Source: Plecoglossus altivelis (lineage: Eukaryota > Chordata > Actinopteri > Osmeriformes > Plecoglossidae). Taken from it: DNA of 64,000 nt. How positions within the stretch are numbered: position 1 is the stretch's first letter; every line of letters begins with the position of its first letter. Below the pieces are notes generated by a model. That model worked only from the letters and a program-made list of their open reading frames with translations. It did not search any database and was not told where the DNA came from. Positions 52,886 to 64,000 of the stretch are shown here, in pieces. A program made the position numbers and the translations under genes. The stretch spans positions 12,549,957 to 12,613,956 of the forward strand of contig BROE01000013.1 in NCBI GenBank assembly GCA_036571765.1, in the 5' to 3' direction.

Positions 52886-53302
52886 AGGGAGACGGAGAGG
52901 GAGAGAGAGAGGGAGAGGGAGAGAGAGGGAGAGGGAGGGAGAGAAACAGATCCTGCCAGAGTGGGAGGGGGAGAGAGAGGGAAAGAGAGAGAGGGGGTAG
53001 AGAGGAAGAGAAAGAAGGGGTAGAGAGGGAGAGAGAGAGGGAGAGGGGGTAGAGAGGGAGGGAGAGACTGAGAGAGAGGGGGTAGAGAGGGGGTAGAGAG
53101 GGGGTAGAGAGGGAGAGAGAGAAAGGGTAGAGGGAGAGAGAGGGGTAGAGAGAAAGAGAGAGAAAGACAGAGAGGGGGTAGAGAGGGAGGGAGGGAGAGG
53201 CAGACAGAGATGGGGTAGAGAGGGAGAGAGGGGGAGGGCAGACAGAGATGGGGTAGAGAGGGAGAGAGAGAGGGGGGGTAGAGAGGGAGAGAGAGAGGGG
53301 GG

Positions 53303-53346
<44 letters not shown>

Positions 53347-53491
53347 ACAGTGAGAGAGAGAGAGAGGCAGACAGAGATGGGGTAGAGAGGGAGAGAGGGG
53401 GAGAGGCAGACAGAGATGGGGTAGAGAGGGAGAGAGAGGGGGGGTAGAGAGGGAGAGAGAGGGGGGGTAGAGAGGGGGAGAGAGAGAGGGG

Positions 53492-53540
<49 letters not shown>

Positions 53541-53602
53541 GGGGAGAGGCAGACAGAGATGGGGGTAGAGAGGGAGAGGGGAAGAGAGAGAGAGAGGTAT
53601 TC
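52886..53602 (+). repeat. Purine-strand minisatellite, about 0.7 kb
   Basis: Plus strand is almost only A and G, built from GGGTAGAGAGGGAGAGAGAG units with inserted GGCAGACAGAGATGGGGTAG segments and two pure (GA)n blocks at about 53300-53342 and 53494-53537. Minus-strand frames of 245-282 codons here are Ser/Leu/Pro repeats, not proteins. Confidence 0.95.
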
Positions 53603-54162
53603 CGTGCACATTCAAATACACACACCTCCTATTCCCATTTTTTCCAGTATGCACACAGCAAACTCTGTTCTATGTAAGACCGACTCCATTAGTACCCCAC
53701 TAATTACTTCGCCGGCCCCCTGAAATTCATGCGATCGACAAGGAAGGGGGGGAAAGAGAAGGGTGGGGCTGTCTCTGATGACACACACACCTCCCACCCC
53801 CCTGTAGGACCAGACAAGGTTATCCTCCCATCAGCCAGGCTAAGACAGCAGCTAATCTAAATAGGAACTTAGAGGGGAACCCGTGGATAAGCTGCAGCCT
53901 TCAGAACTCCTGAAAGTTGATCCCTGAAGAAGAGATGGAAAACTCCTCAGCTCGGCTCAACGATGCAATACCAGCAGGCGGCCACAAACCCTGCCTACAA
54001 CTGGAGCACCACAGCAAGCGCTGGAAGCGGTTGTTTTTGAGACACAGCAGGTTAAATTTAAACTCATTATCTTCTGTTGAAAACGTTGTGGTTGGATTTG
54101 GCTGAGAAGGGCCAAACTGGTCAAGTGTTAGAGTGTGTGTTTGCGTGACAAGGCTGCCTTTT

Positions 54163-54204
54163 GTGTGTGTGTGTGTGTGTGTGTGTCTGTGAGTGTTTGT
54201 GTGG
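54163..54204 (+). repeat. (GT)n microsatellite
   Basis: About 12 GT units followed by a degenerate TGTGAGTGTTTGTGTG tail. Confidence 0.9.
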
Positions 54205-55970
54205 AGGAGGGCAGCTTGAAGTAGGTTGTCTTTTCTCCCTTTACACACCAGAGAATATCTCAAAGACACTTGAATGTCCAGTCTCTCGAGGTCTTTACAG
54301 AATTCTAAGAATTTCCACAAATATCTTGTTCCGTGAATGCTCTTAAGATAAACCGGCATTTCTGCCTCAAGAGCGGTGAGGATTCGCAGAATATAGACAC
54401 TTCTTTATCTGCTGACAAAAAGCAGGAGAGCGTTCATCGCTACTGAACATTCTCTTTCTCGCCTTGTAACCACAGTCACACACACGTGCGTGCTAACAGA
54501 CACATAGGACCTTCAGTCTAGTCTGGCATTGGGAATGGACCCCTTCAGTGGACGGTGGGGGGCAGAGGGGCAGAAAAGGGGGTGGGGGGGGGCTGTTACA
54601 GCAAGGTACAGTACAGAAGTGCAGGTTCTGTGTGGGTACCAGTACAAAAACCTGATAAGCTTAATGACCTTGCATTGAGGTTGGTTGAACTGTGTGGGAC
54701 CCTGCTGAAAGCCAATTGTCTGCATTATAAAGGGCAGGGTTATGTTTACCAAGCCCCTCTCCACTGTGTTTGGAAACAATGGATGAAGGCTTCCACGAGT
54801 CACCATGACCCTCTGTGTCCTTCATGTCCACAGCAGAGGCCCACAGCTGGGACAGGGCACTACACACGGAGCACTGTGATGACAACACTAGTATGCAGGT
54901 AATCATTTATCGATAGATGGATCCAATTTCCACAAGTCCCTCCATAGGTAGAAGACACATGGTTCGGACTCGTACTGTAAAGCCTCTTACAGGCTAATCC
55001 AGTTTAACAGGATGCAGACAGCTTAGCCACGGCTGTGTGATTGACTGTGATGTGTGTCAGGAGGGATCCAGCAGGCTGTACTGACCAGCCTCAGGGCTGC
55101 AGTCATCTTACACACAAACAAACACCCACACACACACACACGACTGTACACATTCTGTTGGACTAATGACCTCAGTGACAATAGATTAAATCTTGGGCCA
55201 TTTTTCTCCAGCCCTAAGATACTTAATAGTTAAAAAAAAACAAGTAAAAAAAAAAAAAAAGGTTGAATATTTGTTGATTCTAATGATTGTGAAAGGGGAG
55301 TTGCTAGAAGGGGAGGTGGGATAGGGAAGATCGCATGTGGAACACAATCCTATCACAGGTTATTGGTTAACCCTGACCAGTGCTGCCTAGTGGATTAGCC
55401 CCCACTGTGGAGTAATTACCCAGGGAAGCAGGAGAAGGGTGGCAGGCCAGCCAGGTAGAGTGGTCTGGAGGCCTCCATCCCTCCAGCCTCTCTGGGGGCT
55501 GGGAGAGGACACTGGGGGGAGGGGCTTGGGCCTGTCAATCAGCCTACAGCCCCTCCAGAAGAGGCCAGGCTTTGGTCAGTGGGACAGGGGGATTAGAACA
55601 GCAGAAAGCAGTGGGCCACTGGCCACACACACTCATTCAGAACACTCTGGAATTGGCTCCGTTTCTACTTATCTGAAATATTACTCAATTCAACATAGAA
55701 ATGCCTTTCCATTCCGGGAACAGAGGCAGAGTAAGATTTTAACAAGCCTGCTTTGTCAGAGAGAGGGATGGTTGTGGCGTTCGCATAAGGCAGGGAGGAG
55801 AGATGGGTGAAGAGAAAATGGGAGTAGAGAGGAGAGGAAGTGAGGAGAGATAAATAAGAGAGTCTCATAAGGGCTACAACCCCCAGACAGCAGAGCCAGA
55901 CCAATAAGGTAGGATGTGGGACATTCAGCAGGGAGGTGGAACAATGCAGAGTGAAGCCAGCCCTGCTCAG

Positions 55971-56009
55971 CCTCCTAAACCAATCGCCCTTGGTGATTGG
56001 TTTAGGAGG
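55971..56009. repeat. Perfect 15-bp inverted repeat with 9-base loop
   Basis: CCTCCTAAACCAATC at 55971-55985 is the exact reverse complement of GATTGGTTTAGGAGG at 55995-56009, separated by GCCCTTGGT. Each arm carries a CCAAT/ATTGG box. Confidence 0.95.
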
Positions 56010-57225
56010 TTTAGGAGTGTGCACGCACGCTCTCCTCTCGCCTTGCTTTCTACCCACTCTCTCTCGTCTCTCCCATCTCAAACTTATCTTTCTCAGCCTC
56101 TTGCTACGACTCTCTTCATCCGTCACTGCCTTTGTGGCAGAGAGGAAGGGAGGAGAGGAGAAAGCGGCGAGGCCTGATTACTACCCCCTCCTACCCCCCC
56201 CCCCCCCCCCCTCCCCCCACGTCAGGCGTCAGCACTACCACAAATCAGCTTTATCGCACGGCTGGGTAGTCCCCTAGCGTGTAGACTACAGCTCTCCACT
56301 CACGCAGGGCCAGAGAGGGCGAGTGTGCGTCCTGACCTTGAGCTGGGCCCAGGGAACCAGTCCAGGCTGAGCTTCACTGTGCAGGCCAGGGCAAGAGGAG
56401 AGAGCGACAGAGATGAGCCTAGACAGGAGGGGGGGAGAGACCTGGGGGGAGAGACCTGAGGGGGAGGGACCTGGGGGGAGAGACCAACTGATATGCAGCG
56501 TAGATGCTAAGGAATGTCAGGGGAGAGGGGAGGCATGTCTGGACAGTGAGCAACCATGAATGTTCTCTGCAAAACCACAACAGAGAGGAATGAGGACACA
56601 GAGACACAGCTCTCACACCAGTCTGATCTTGACTTTCGCAGGGAAGACTACAGTAAGGACAAGCCTGGTCCAGGAACTGCAAGCCAAGTGTAGCCTAGCA
56701 TAGCCTAGTTGACAATAACCATTAACCATGGGCTCAGGTGTGGGTGCTGCAGGGCTTATAGCCTGACACCAAACTATCCAGCAGCGCCACATGTACCGCA
56801 ACCCAAGAGGCAGACGATGGCTTGTTCCTGCAGCAGGCTAGCTGCAGCCGGAGCAGTGCAGCTGGATGCATAGCTCCCTGAGGATCACTATGGCTGCAGA
56901 TGCTCAACATAGAGAACAAAGCTGTATGTAAACAGTGTAGGACAAGCCCTCCTCCACACAAGGACCCATCTGCCAGACTGCTGCTCAGCCAGGAGCCCAT
57001 TTTCACTTAAACCCACATCCTCAGACTAGCTCTCCCTGTGACAGAGACGCCTCGCCTTGGTAATATTAACGTACTTTAACAGATGCCTTCATCCGATGCT
57101 ACGTACGACACAGGGGGGGATTTGATTCTGCAAACATCTTGTTCTGCTGTCAAATGCTCCACTAAGTTATAGCCTCCTCGTTTTGGCCTATTGACACGTG
57201 GAGGGGAGTCGGCTTTATCTCAGAC

Positions 57226-57302
57226 AGACAGACTGACAGGCAGACAGGCAGGAAGACAGGCAGGGAGGCAGGGAGGCAGGCAGGCAGGCAGACAGGCAGA
57301 TG
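57226..57302 (+). repeat. (CAGG)n / (CAGA)n tetranucleotide repeat
   Basis: Mixed CAGG, CAGA and GAGG tetramers in tandem. Confidence 0.9.
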
Positions 57303-58058
57303 CTCATTCAGAGACCCACAGCTGGGTGGCCCGTGACGAGGGGAGAACAATAGACATGCAAGCTGTCGTCAAGTAATTGGGTGCCTCCGTGGACAAGGGC
57401 TGGGTTTTAAATCCTCAGATTACACCTCTCTGAGGGCAAATCACACAGCAGAAGGGTCCCTCTGGGCCTGTGCGCATGCCCTAAGTGGAGACGCCAGGAA
57501 AGCTGAGGGTGTAATCAAAGCACATGGGTTACCCCTGAGAACACTCGCTGTGTTATCAGCTATTTGTACAAGATTAGAGGGCCGCTATAAATTTGGCATA
57601 TTACAGACGCATGCCTTATCTGGCCCTAGGGACGCCTGGAGTTGAGACGTATGGGGTTTGCAGGTGCAGGTCACCGTCACGCTCGCAGACCGCCGCTTCA
57701 CACCATTCTGTTGGATTGCTGTTACGCCTGTGTTTACATGCAAATGTGTGACGCTGACTTGGTTTAATGGCAGAGCCAAGTTGAGCAGCCATTACGTGAT
57801 ATGGGCTTATCTTTATCTAGGGGATATAGTGTAGTCTAATCCTCAGATAAAATCACTGCTTTATTCAGGAGTACATAAACACGTGGCCAACATGGTTAGT
57901 CTGGCTTTGTTCATCAACATAAGAAGATGGGGGTGTGAGAACGAGAGAGTGGGAGGAATGTGGGAGAAGTGCGGTAGGGGAAGGAGAGACGAAGACAATC
58001 AAGGGGAGTCTGGGAGGATGGGTAGGAGAACAAAGGCTCGTGGGCTTTAGTGAGAAAG

Positions 58059-58060
<2 letters not shown>

Positions 58061-58127
<67 letters not shown>
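58061..58127 (+). repeat. (GT)33 microsatellite
   Basis: Uninterrupted GT, the longest pure dinucleotide run in the window. Confidence 0.97.
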
Positions 58128-58129
<2 letters not shown>

Positions 58130-58528
58130 TGTTTCCACCCGCTCTCCAGATCTGCCCCCCTGCCAAGCCGGCCATTGAGAAGCACCAGCCCACATGCAGC
58201 CTGAGCACTATTACACAGCCTGAACATTGCCTGTGTGTCTGTAAATCCTCCTGTGGTGTCTACAGACAGACAATGTAGCCCAATGACAGACACCCATCCG
58301 GGTCCACTTAGCCCTCCACCCTCTCCACCCCTCCACCCCATCCCCTTTCAGTGGCAGGCTGGGGGTCTCAGGTAGCCCTGCTCTGTTGAGTCCACAAACA
58401 GAAGGATGTGAAGCCATCAACACAACCTCATTGTGACACCTCCCTCACTGGCCTCGCCTACGCCCCACTAGCACAGCTGCCAGATGTGTAGCGCTGGTCT
58501 GACACACAAACACACACACACTCAGTTC

Positions 58529-58531
<3 letters not shown>

Positions 58532-58558
<27 letters not shown>
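58532..58558 (+). repeat. (CAG)9 trinucleotide repeat
   Basis: Nine uninterrupted CAG units in the chsy1 intron; in the sense of chsy1 this reads CTG. Confidence 0.95.
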
Positions 58559-58559
<1 letters not shown>

Positions 58560-61500
58560 TGTGCCCATCTGGTTGAGACTTAGTAGTTAGCCGTTAGCTC
58601 TGCCTCACATTTACAGCAGGGCTCCAAAATGACCTATTGAATAATTGAAGTCAGGCCAATTAAGTCAAATTAAGTAATTAAGCAGGAATAGACTTCCAAG
58701 CTCCAGGACCACACTTAGAAGAGGAGGTAGACTAGAGCCATTCTGATTGGTGCATTTCAGTCGTCCAGGCCAATTAGATACGTCATTATCTTCCAGAATT
58801 CATTATCCACTGAAATATCTGCGATACGATATGACGATGTTTTAAGTTTTGGACGCCAGCGTTCATAGATAGAAATGAACTCTGTAGACAAGTCTGTACT
58901 CTGTACTATGTGTAGGTGGTCTCTGATGAACAATGGCCAAGGACAGGAACGAGGGGCACTAATGACGGGTTACGGTGCCAGTGGTCAGGAACACCAGTCC
59001 CACAGCTGCTCCACGTTATTCAAATCAAGGACCCTGATTACTTGGCTTTAGAAAACACATTTGAGAAGGCGACTATCGGGGATACATCTTAAGAGACTGA
59101 GGGGGCGAGGGAAGTTGCTGTGAGCTACAACTCATCCTGGGTAGAAGAGAGATGAGTGGAAAGAACTGCAGAGTCAGACCAGCGCAAACCCAGTCGATCT
59201 CCATGCAGCAGTTGGGTAACGATCAGTGAAGACCTCATCAGAGACGGCAAACAGATTGAAGATTTAGCAAGTATTCCAGCTCCCACGGCCTCCACCTTCA
59301 TCTCGTCAAGCCAGCAGATGGTGTGAAGTACGGCCGCTAGCCGGGGTATTAGCAGCTCCATTTACCAGAGAATGTTCATCAAACCTGGGTTTGGACCCAC
59401 ATGACAGGGCAGAGCAGAGCCGTGCAGACAACAGGGGGCTTCCTGTGACCTGGAGATAATCTCCCCTCTAGGGGACCTGGAGCTGACAGACTGCAGCCAG
59501 AGGACCACTCCCACTGAACGGCAGGAGATTACCCAGGCCAGACGCGAATCGAGGAGGTAACGATTGTTACCTGGCGATGTGCTCTTGGTGCCAACAGTCC
59601 TGCGAAACCCAGCAAGAGGCAGGAGGCCTGGGCAGGTCAAAGCAGGACAAACAGTTCACTAGCCTGGCAACTTGTGTCTGTCCCAGAAAACGCTCGCTCT
59701 GAAGGAGAGAGAAAAATCGAGGAAACCTAGAAGGGAGAAAAAAAGGGAAAAAGAGGGGGGGGGGGGGGGGGGGGTGCGGGGAAGCAGACGCCTTGGGCAT
59801 GACGAGCGCCATGGTGGCACAAAAGGGTGCCAGCAAACGGCAGCTCAGGCCAGGCCGGCAGGGAGGAGAAGAGACTGGGCAGAGGAAGGGAAGGAGGAGG
59901 GAGGAGGGCATGGTCCATGTGCCAGCACTGACCAGACAGACAGACATAGGAGAGACGCCAAGACGGGGCAGAAAGGGGAAAGACAGACGGTGGGAGGGAG
60001 GGAGGGAGGTAGAGGAAAAGAGGGAGAAAGGGAAGGAGGGACTCAGTCTGCTAAACCATTCCTGGGAAAGCTGGTGAGGGAGGAGAGGAGACAATTAAAG
60101 AGGAGAAGAAAGTGTAAAAAAATAAAATAAAAAGGATCCCAGGTCGAATGATTCTGGCAGCTGACGAGCTGCAAAGCTGCTTCCTGAAGGAGGGAGGAGC
60201 CCTGACAGGGTCTGGGGCTGCAGGGCTCACTGGCCAGGGTGGTAGGACTATGGTTAGTGGGCTGGGCAGGGACCGTGAGAGCAAGGTTGCTGCTGCTGGG
60301 CTGGGCTGGGCCAGTGACAGTAGAGTTAGCAGGGTTGAGCTGGCTGGATTTCTTGTCTTAGAGCCTGCCTGATCATGTTAACACAGACCCCATCAACCAA
60401 CTGCTTTGTGATCTGCTTCCCAAGCAGAATAAGACACAACAAAAGCAGCTCATAGTAAGAGATGGGGCCCTGATGAAGCGTTGTCTAACTGCCAACATAA
60501 TGGCCAGCTACAGATGGGGACACATGCACATATGAACACAATCAGATCAGGCCCGACACATGGCAGGAAGTAGACAGCATGTGTGCACTGGTGGCTGTGT
60601 CACCAAGCGGCAGTCAATGATTTAATAACCTACTTCATATAGGGTGTTAAATAGGCCAGCTGGATAGGATCGATGTCCACCACCTATCTCTCCCCTCCCC
60701 CCCATTTACTGTACCGACTGATCACACTAGAACCTACTTTTGTCTCTGTGATGGTGTCGTTTACCGACCCTATTGAGTAAAACAAATCTAGCAAGCTTCT
60801 TTCCTACTTTTTGATCCTGCTTAGCTTTAACGACTAAATTCCATGGATGCTTGCAACATTTTTAACTGAACGTATGAATGAGCCTTGTACCAAGCCTTAA
60901 GCTCTTAACAGCTTGCCATGCAAGAAACAGAAAAGATCTGAACACCAAATTGTTGCCAGAGCTATGAAATACCACCAGACAGTCAAGCAGTTAAACTCAG
61001 CAGTAGTCAAATGTAATTTAATGAGCCGATCTCAGACTGTAATTGAGACGTTGCGTTTCCTCTCCAGGCTGCTGCATGCAGGCCTCGTCTCTACTGTCAG
61101 GACCTCATCCTTTCCCTGGAGCTCTCCCTCGCTGAGGAGCCAAAACAAACGCACTCCACGTCTACGACATCCATCCAGTCCTGCCCGCTAACGACGGCAT
61201 CCTTAGGTCCTGTTCTTGCTCTGGAGTCAGTTCGCTGGCTGCTTACACAAGCACAAGGCTCATCCAGGGAACAGAACAACAGGTCCACCATGTTGACCGG
61301 TCGCCACAGGAGAGAGGGAAGGAGACAGGTGGACATGAAACAGAGAGAGACGTGTGGGACTGTGTTGTGTTTTAGCCGACACACACAAATGCACAGAAAA
61401 ACCCAAATGACTCAAGAGAGCTTCGTCATCGAAGGCAGACCCAACTAGCAGAGGTCTGAACAACTGCCGTCCAAGAGGACGTTCCTGTATTTGGGTCTGA

Positions 61501-62409
61501 CGATCTGCAGATGATCCATGTCAACTTGGTGGAAGAGGGAAGTCAGAAACGGGCTGACCGACTTCCTGTCAACAGAAAGTTGTCCAATCGCAAAAGGACG
61601 TAGAGAGAGGAGTGGAAACAAAGGGGGAAAAAGAGGCAAACTTCAGGAGAAGAGTCCCAACAGACGTGTACCTCCTCTCCCCCTGCAGACACCAGGGATA
61701 ACAGAGCATTAACTAGCAGAGCCCAGAGTCGGGTGGGACATGGTCAGATCTCAACAGATAACAGCACTGCTAATTAGCAGTCTGAAAAAGCAGAACAGTG
61801 AGCGAGGAACAATGGTGACCCCAGAGATAACATCTCTCCCTGGGCTTGTGACAGGGTACCTTATGCGCTTGAGTGAAGCTCTTTCAGCTAGTGGTGATCT
61901 GAGGTCACTGGCTGCGACTGATACCTCTGGTGAGTTAGGAGGAAAGGTTGGAAAGTGAACCTAACCCCAAGTCTCTTCCTAAAGGGACATTTCCCACAGT
62001 ATGGCCAGGACAGGCTTGGGTGTCCAGATGCAGCCTTTGGACATCAGTAAAAGCATCGCTGGAGGGACAGCGTTTGAAGACATCTCTGATCGACTGCTCC
62101 AAGCCCTCTGCGCTGAAGCAGGAACTGACGCTCCGCTAGACAGACACCAAGTACAGCAGTTTCATGTGACAGCTTTCCAACGCTCACTACACAGTGAAAA
62201 CGAAAGCGGCACTTTCGCTCTTTAAGAAACGGCCCAGTGGATCAGTGAACATGGTCTCTGGGAGGAGGGGGGGACCAGGGGCCAGCGAGTTATGATGAGG
62301 CTCGGGGCGTCTCGGAGACAAGGGGTGGGATGTCACAACTTGTCATATGAACACAGTGTGGTGGAGCAGACAGGAGGAAGCAGGATGAGACTTGGTATGT
62401 GAGCGTGTG

Positions 62410-62450
62410 TCTGTCTGTGTGTGTGTGTGTGTGTGTGGGGTGGGGGGGGT
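62410..62450 (+). repeat. (GT)n followed by G-rich run
   Basis: CTGTCTGTGTGTGTGTGTGT leading into GGGGTGGGGGGGG. Confidence 0.9.
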
Positions 62451-64000
62451 AATTATATGGCTGTGTTTCCCTCAAGACCTGAAGGTAGGCCTGCAGTATA
62501 GCAGGGGAACCAGGGTCTTTCCAAAAGGAGCACTTCAAACACTGGGCTGGATCAAGTGGATTAGGAGTGGCTACAACAAAGGAGTCTAGGGGGGACGTGA
62601 GCATGTGCCTCCTCCTCCTCCCACTGTCTGAGGTCGCCCCCTTATCAAGACTGCACCAGGACACAGGGAACTCAAAGCACACGCTTGGCTGAAATAGAAG
62701 CCGTTTGAGCAGACACGCAGAAAGTCACGTGACCCATGTTTAATCACACTGTTAGAAGCTTCTGCAGTGTGAAAAACACACAGGAAGCCTGTTTCTGAGA
62801 ACTGTCAAAACTTCTACAGTACAATAAGCTTGATTCTCTGATGCTGGTCGCGATTACAACAGCGTTAGGGTTGGATTAAAGGAAAATGGAACTTGTCACC
62901 TCATAACAACAAAGTATTAGTGTATTAGCAACACGTTAAAGATAACAGTGATTTGCTACGCTGTGTCGAGCATGTGCTCTGCGTGTGTCCTGTACATTTC
63001 TCTCTCTCTAATTCCTATTCCTCCACTTCCTCCTCCAACAGGAAGATTGGCCAGACCTCCGGATTCCCCACCTTAAACATGGACCGTGTGTAGCAGGTCC
63101 TGAGCAGTCTGGATAACATGGCCAAATTGAATTGAGTTAAGCAGGGCGAAATCTCACTGTACAGTGGGGTCGGAAGAAGAGAGCCAGTATGGGCTGAGCA
63201 CAAGGCTGCTGTTGTTCCTGGGGTTGTTAACACAGGCAGTACAGTAGCCTGTGGTCAGAGACCCCAGCTCAGGCCTGGCAGGCTGGCATGCAAGCTGCAG
63301 AGCAGACGCTGGGATTGAGATGCGGGTCCATACCTCAGCGCAGTACAGCCTTGTGATTCCCATTAGGTGTGTTTCAGCGTGTTTATTGGCAGGGGGTGAG
63401 ATGTAACTACTGACATGGGAACAGGGCAGGAGACGCTAGCTTTCACAGACACCTTGCTAGTATAAGAACGGCCCAGGACAGATCCGAACACGAGGAATGC
63501 ATGTCAGACAGATCGTAAGAAAAACCCAGCCGACGTCTTGGACCCTGGGGGTATTGTGGGAGAGGAGCAGTGCTGGTTGGGACTCTCTCTCTCTCGGTGT
63601 GAGTGGTCTGGGACAGGGAGGTCTCAGTGGTGTGGGAGGTAGCCGGCAGGAGTTAGGGGAGGTCATGGACAGAGTGGTCAGTTTCTCAGGGTTGATGGTT
63701 TGCAAACAGCAGATGTGTGCAGCATATCTCTCCCTCAGAACAGGCCTTCTGACAGCGATGAGGAGGCCACAGCTGAGAGTTCTCATGTGCACAAGAGCAC
63801 GTAAAACTAGGAACACCCACGACACATCGCCAAACAAATGAGCCTGTAATTCCCTGCAATGAAACGCCTGAAGCCACACAGTCTCTCAGAGAGGAGGGCG
63901 AGGTCTGGGGTCTGTGGCTGAGACAGAGAAACCTGAAGACAGAGTGAGAGATAGAGCAAGGCAGATAGATATGGATACAGAGTGAGCGAGACAGTGACAG

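Noticed and set aside
52777..53625. Minus-strand open frames of 245-282 codons
   Set aside because: Translation is Ser/Leu/Pro low complexity from the purine minisatellite, and several frames of the same strand are open together.
63155..63180. TGTACAGTGGGGTCGG as a Tc1-like transposon end
   Set aside because: Only a few bases resemble such an end, with no inverted partner or transposase trace nearby.

Overview
The window is vertebrate nuclear DNA, most likely from a ray-finned fish. Genes are split into many short GT-AG exons, introns are compact (many of 80-500 bases), and (CA/GT)n, (GA)n and longer tandem repeats are frequent. The two genes present match human LRRK1 and CHSY1 in domain order and in tail-to-tail arrangement. 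Fish origin is an inference from intron size and repeat content. I cannot name the species.

Left part, 1-26,060, plus strand: almost all of lrrk1 (leucine-rich repeat kinase 1, ROCO family). I could place 36 exons from 57 to the stop codon at 25,535-25,537. All junctions use GT-AG and the reading phase is continuous from one exon to the next, giving 2,035 residues plus stop; the human protein is about 2,015. Order: ankyrin repeats (exons 2-4), leucine-rich repeats (5-12), ROC GTPase (13-16), COR (17-23), kinase (24-29), WD40-like C-terminus (29-36). The first placed exon begins right after an acceptor, so at least one upstream exon lies outside the window. The 3' UTR ends near 26,060.

Middle, about 26,061-30,785: intergenic DNA between two converging genes. 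I see no gene in it, only microsatellites.

Right part, about 30,786-64,000, minus strand: the last exon of chsy1 (chondroitin sulfate synthase 1), 532 codons with the GalNAc-transferase half, and its 3' UTR of about 1.4 kb. From 33,767 to the window end the sequence behaves as the large upstream intron of chsy1. No exon for the N-terminal half was found, so it should lie beyond 64,000. This intron carries a 38-bp minisatellite, a 35-36-bp minisatellite, a 700-bp purine-strand array, a perfect 15-bp inverted repeat and many simple repeats.

The two genes are neighbours by conserved synteny; nothing suggests that they act in one pathway. Lrrk1 is a cytosolic GTPase/kinase of endosome traffic and bone cells; Chsy1 is a Golgi enzyme that builds chondroitin chains. 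I found no undescribed multi-gene system. The most notable structure is in lrrk1 introns: CA repeats sit just after donors and GT repeats just before acceptors, always in that polarity, so that several short introns could fold into a CA:GU stem bringing the splice sites together.
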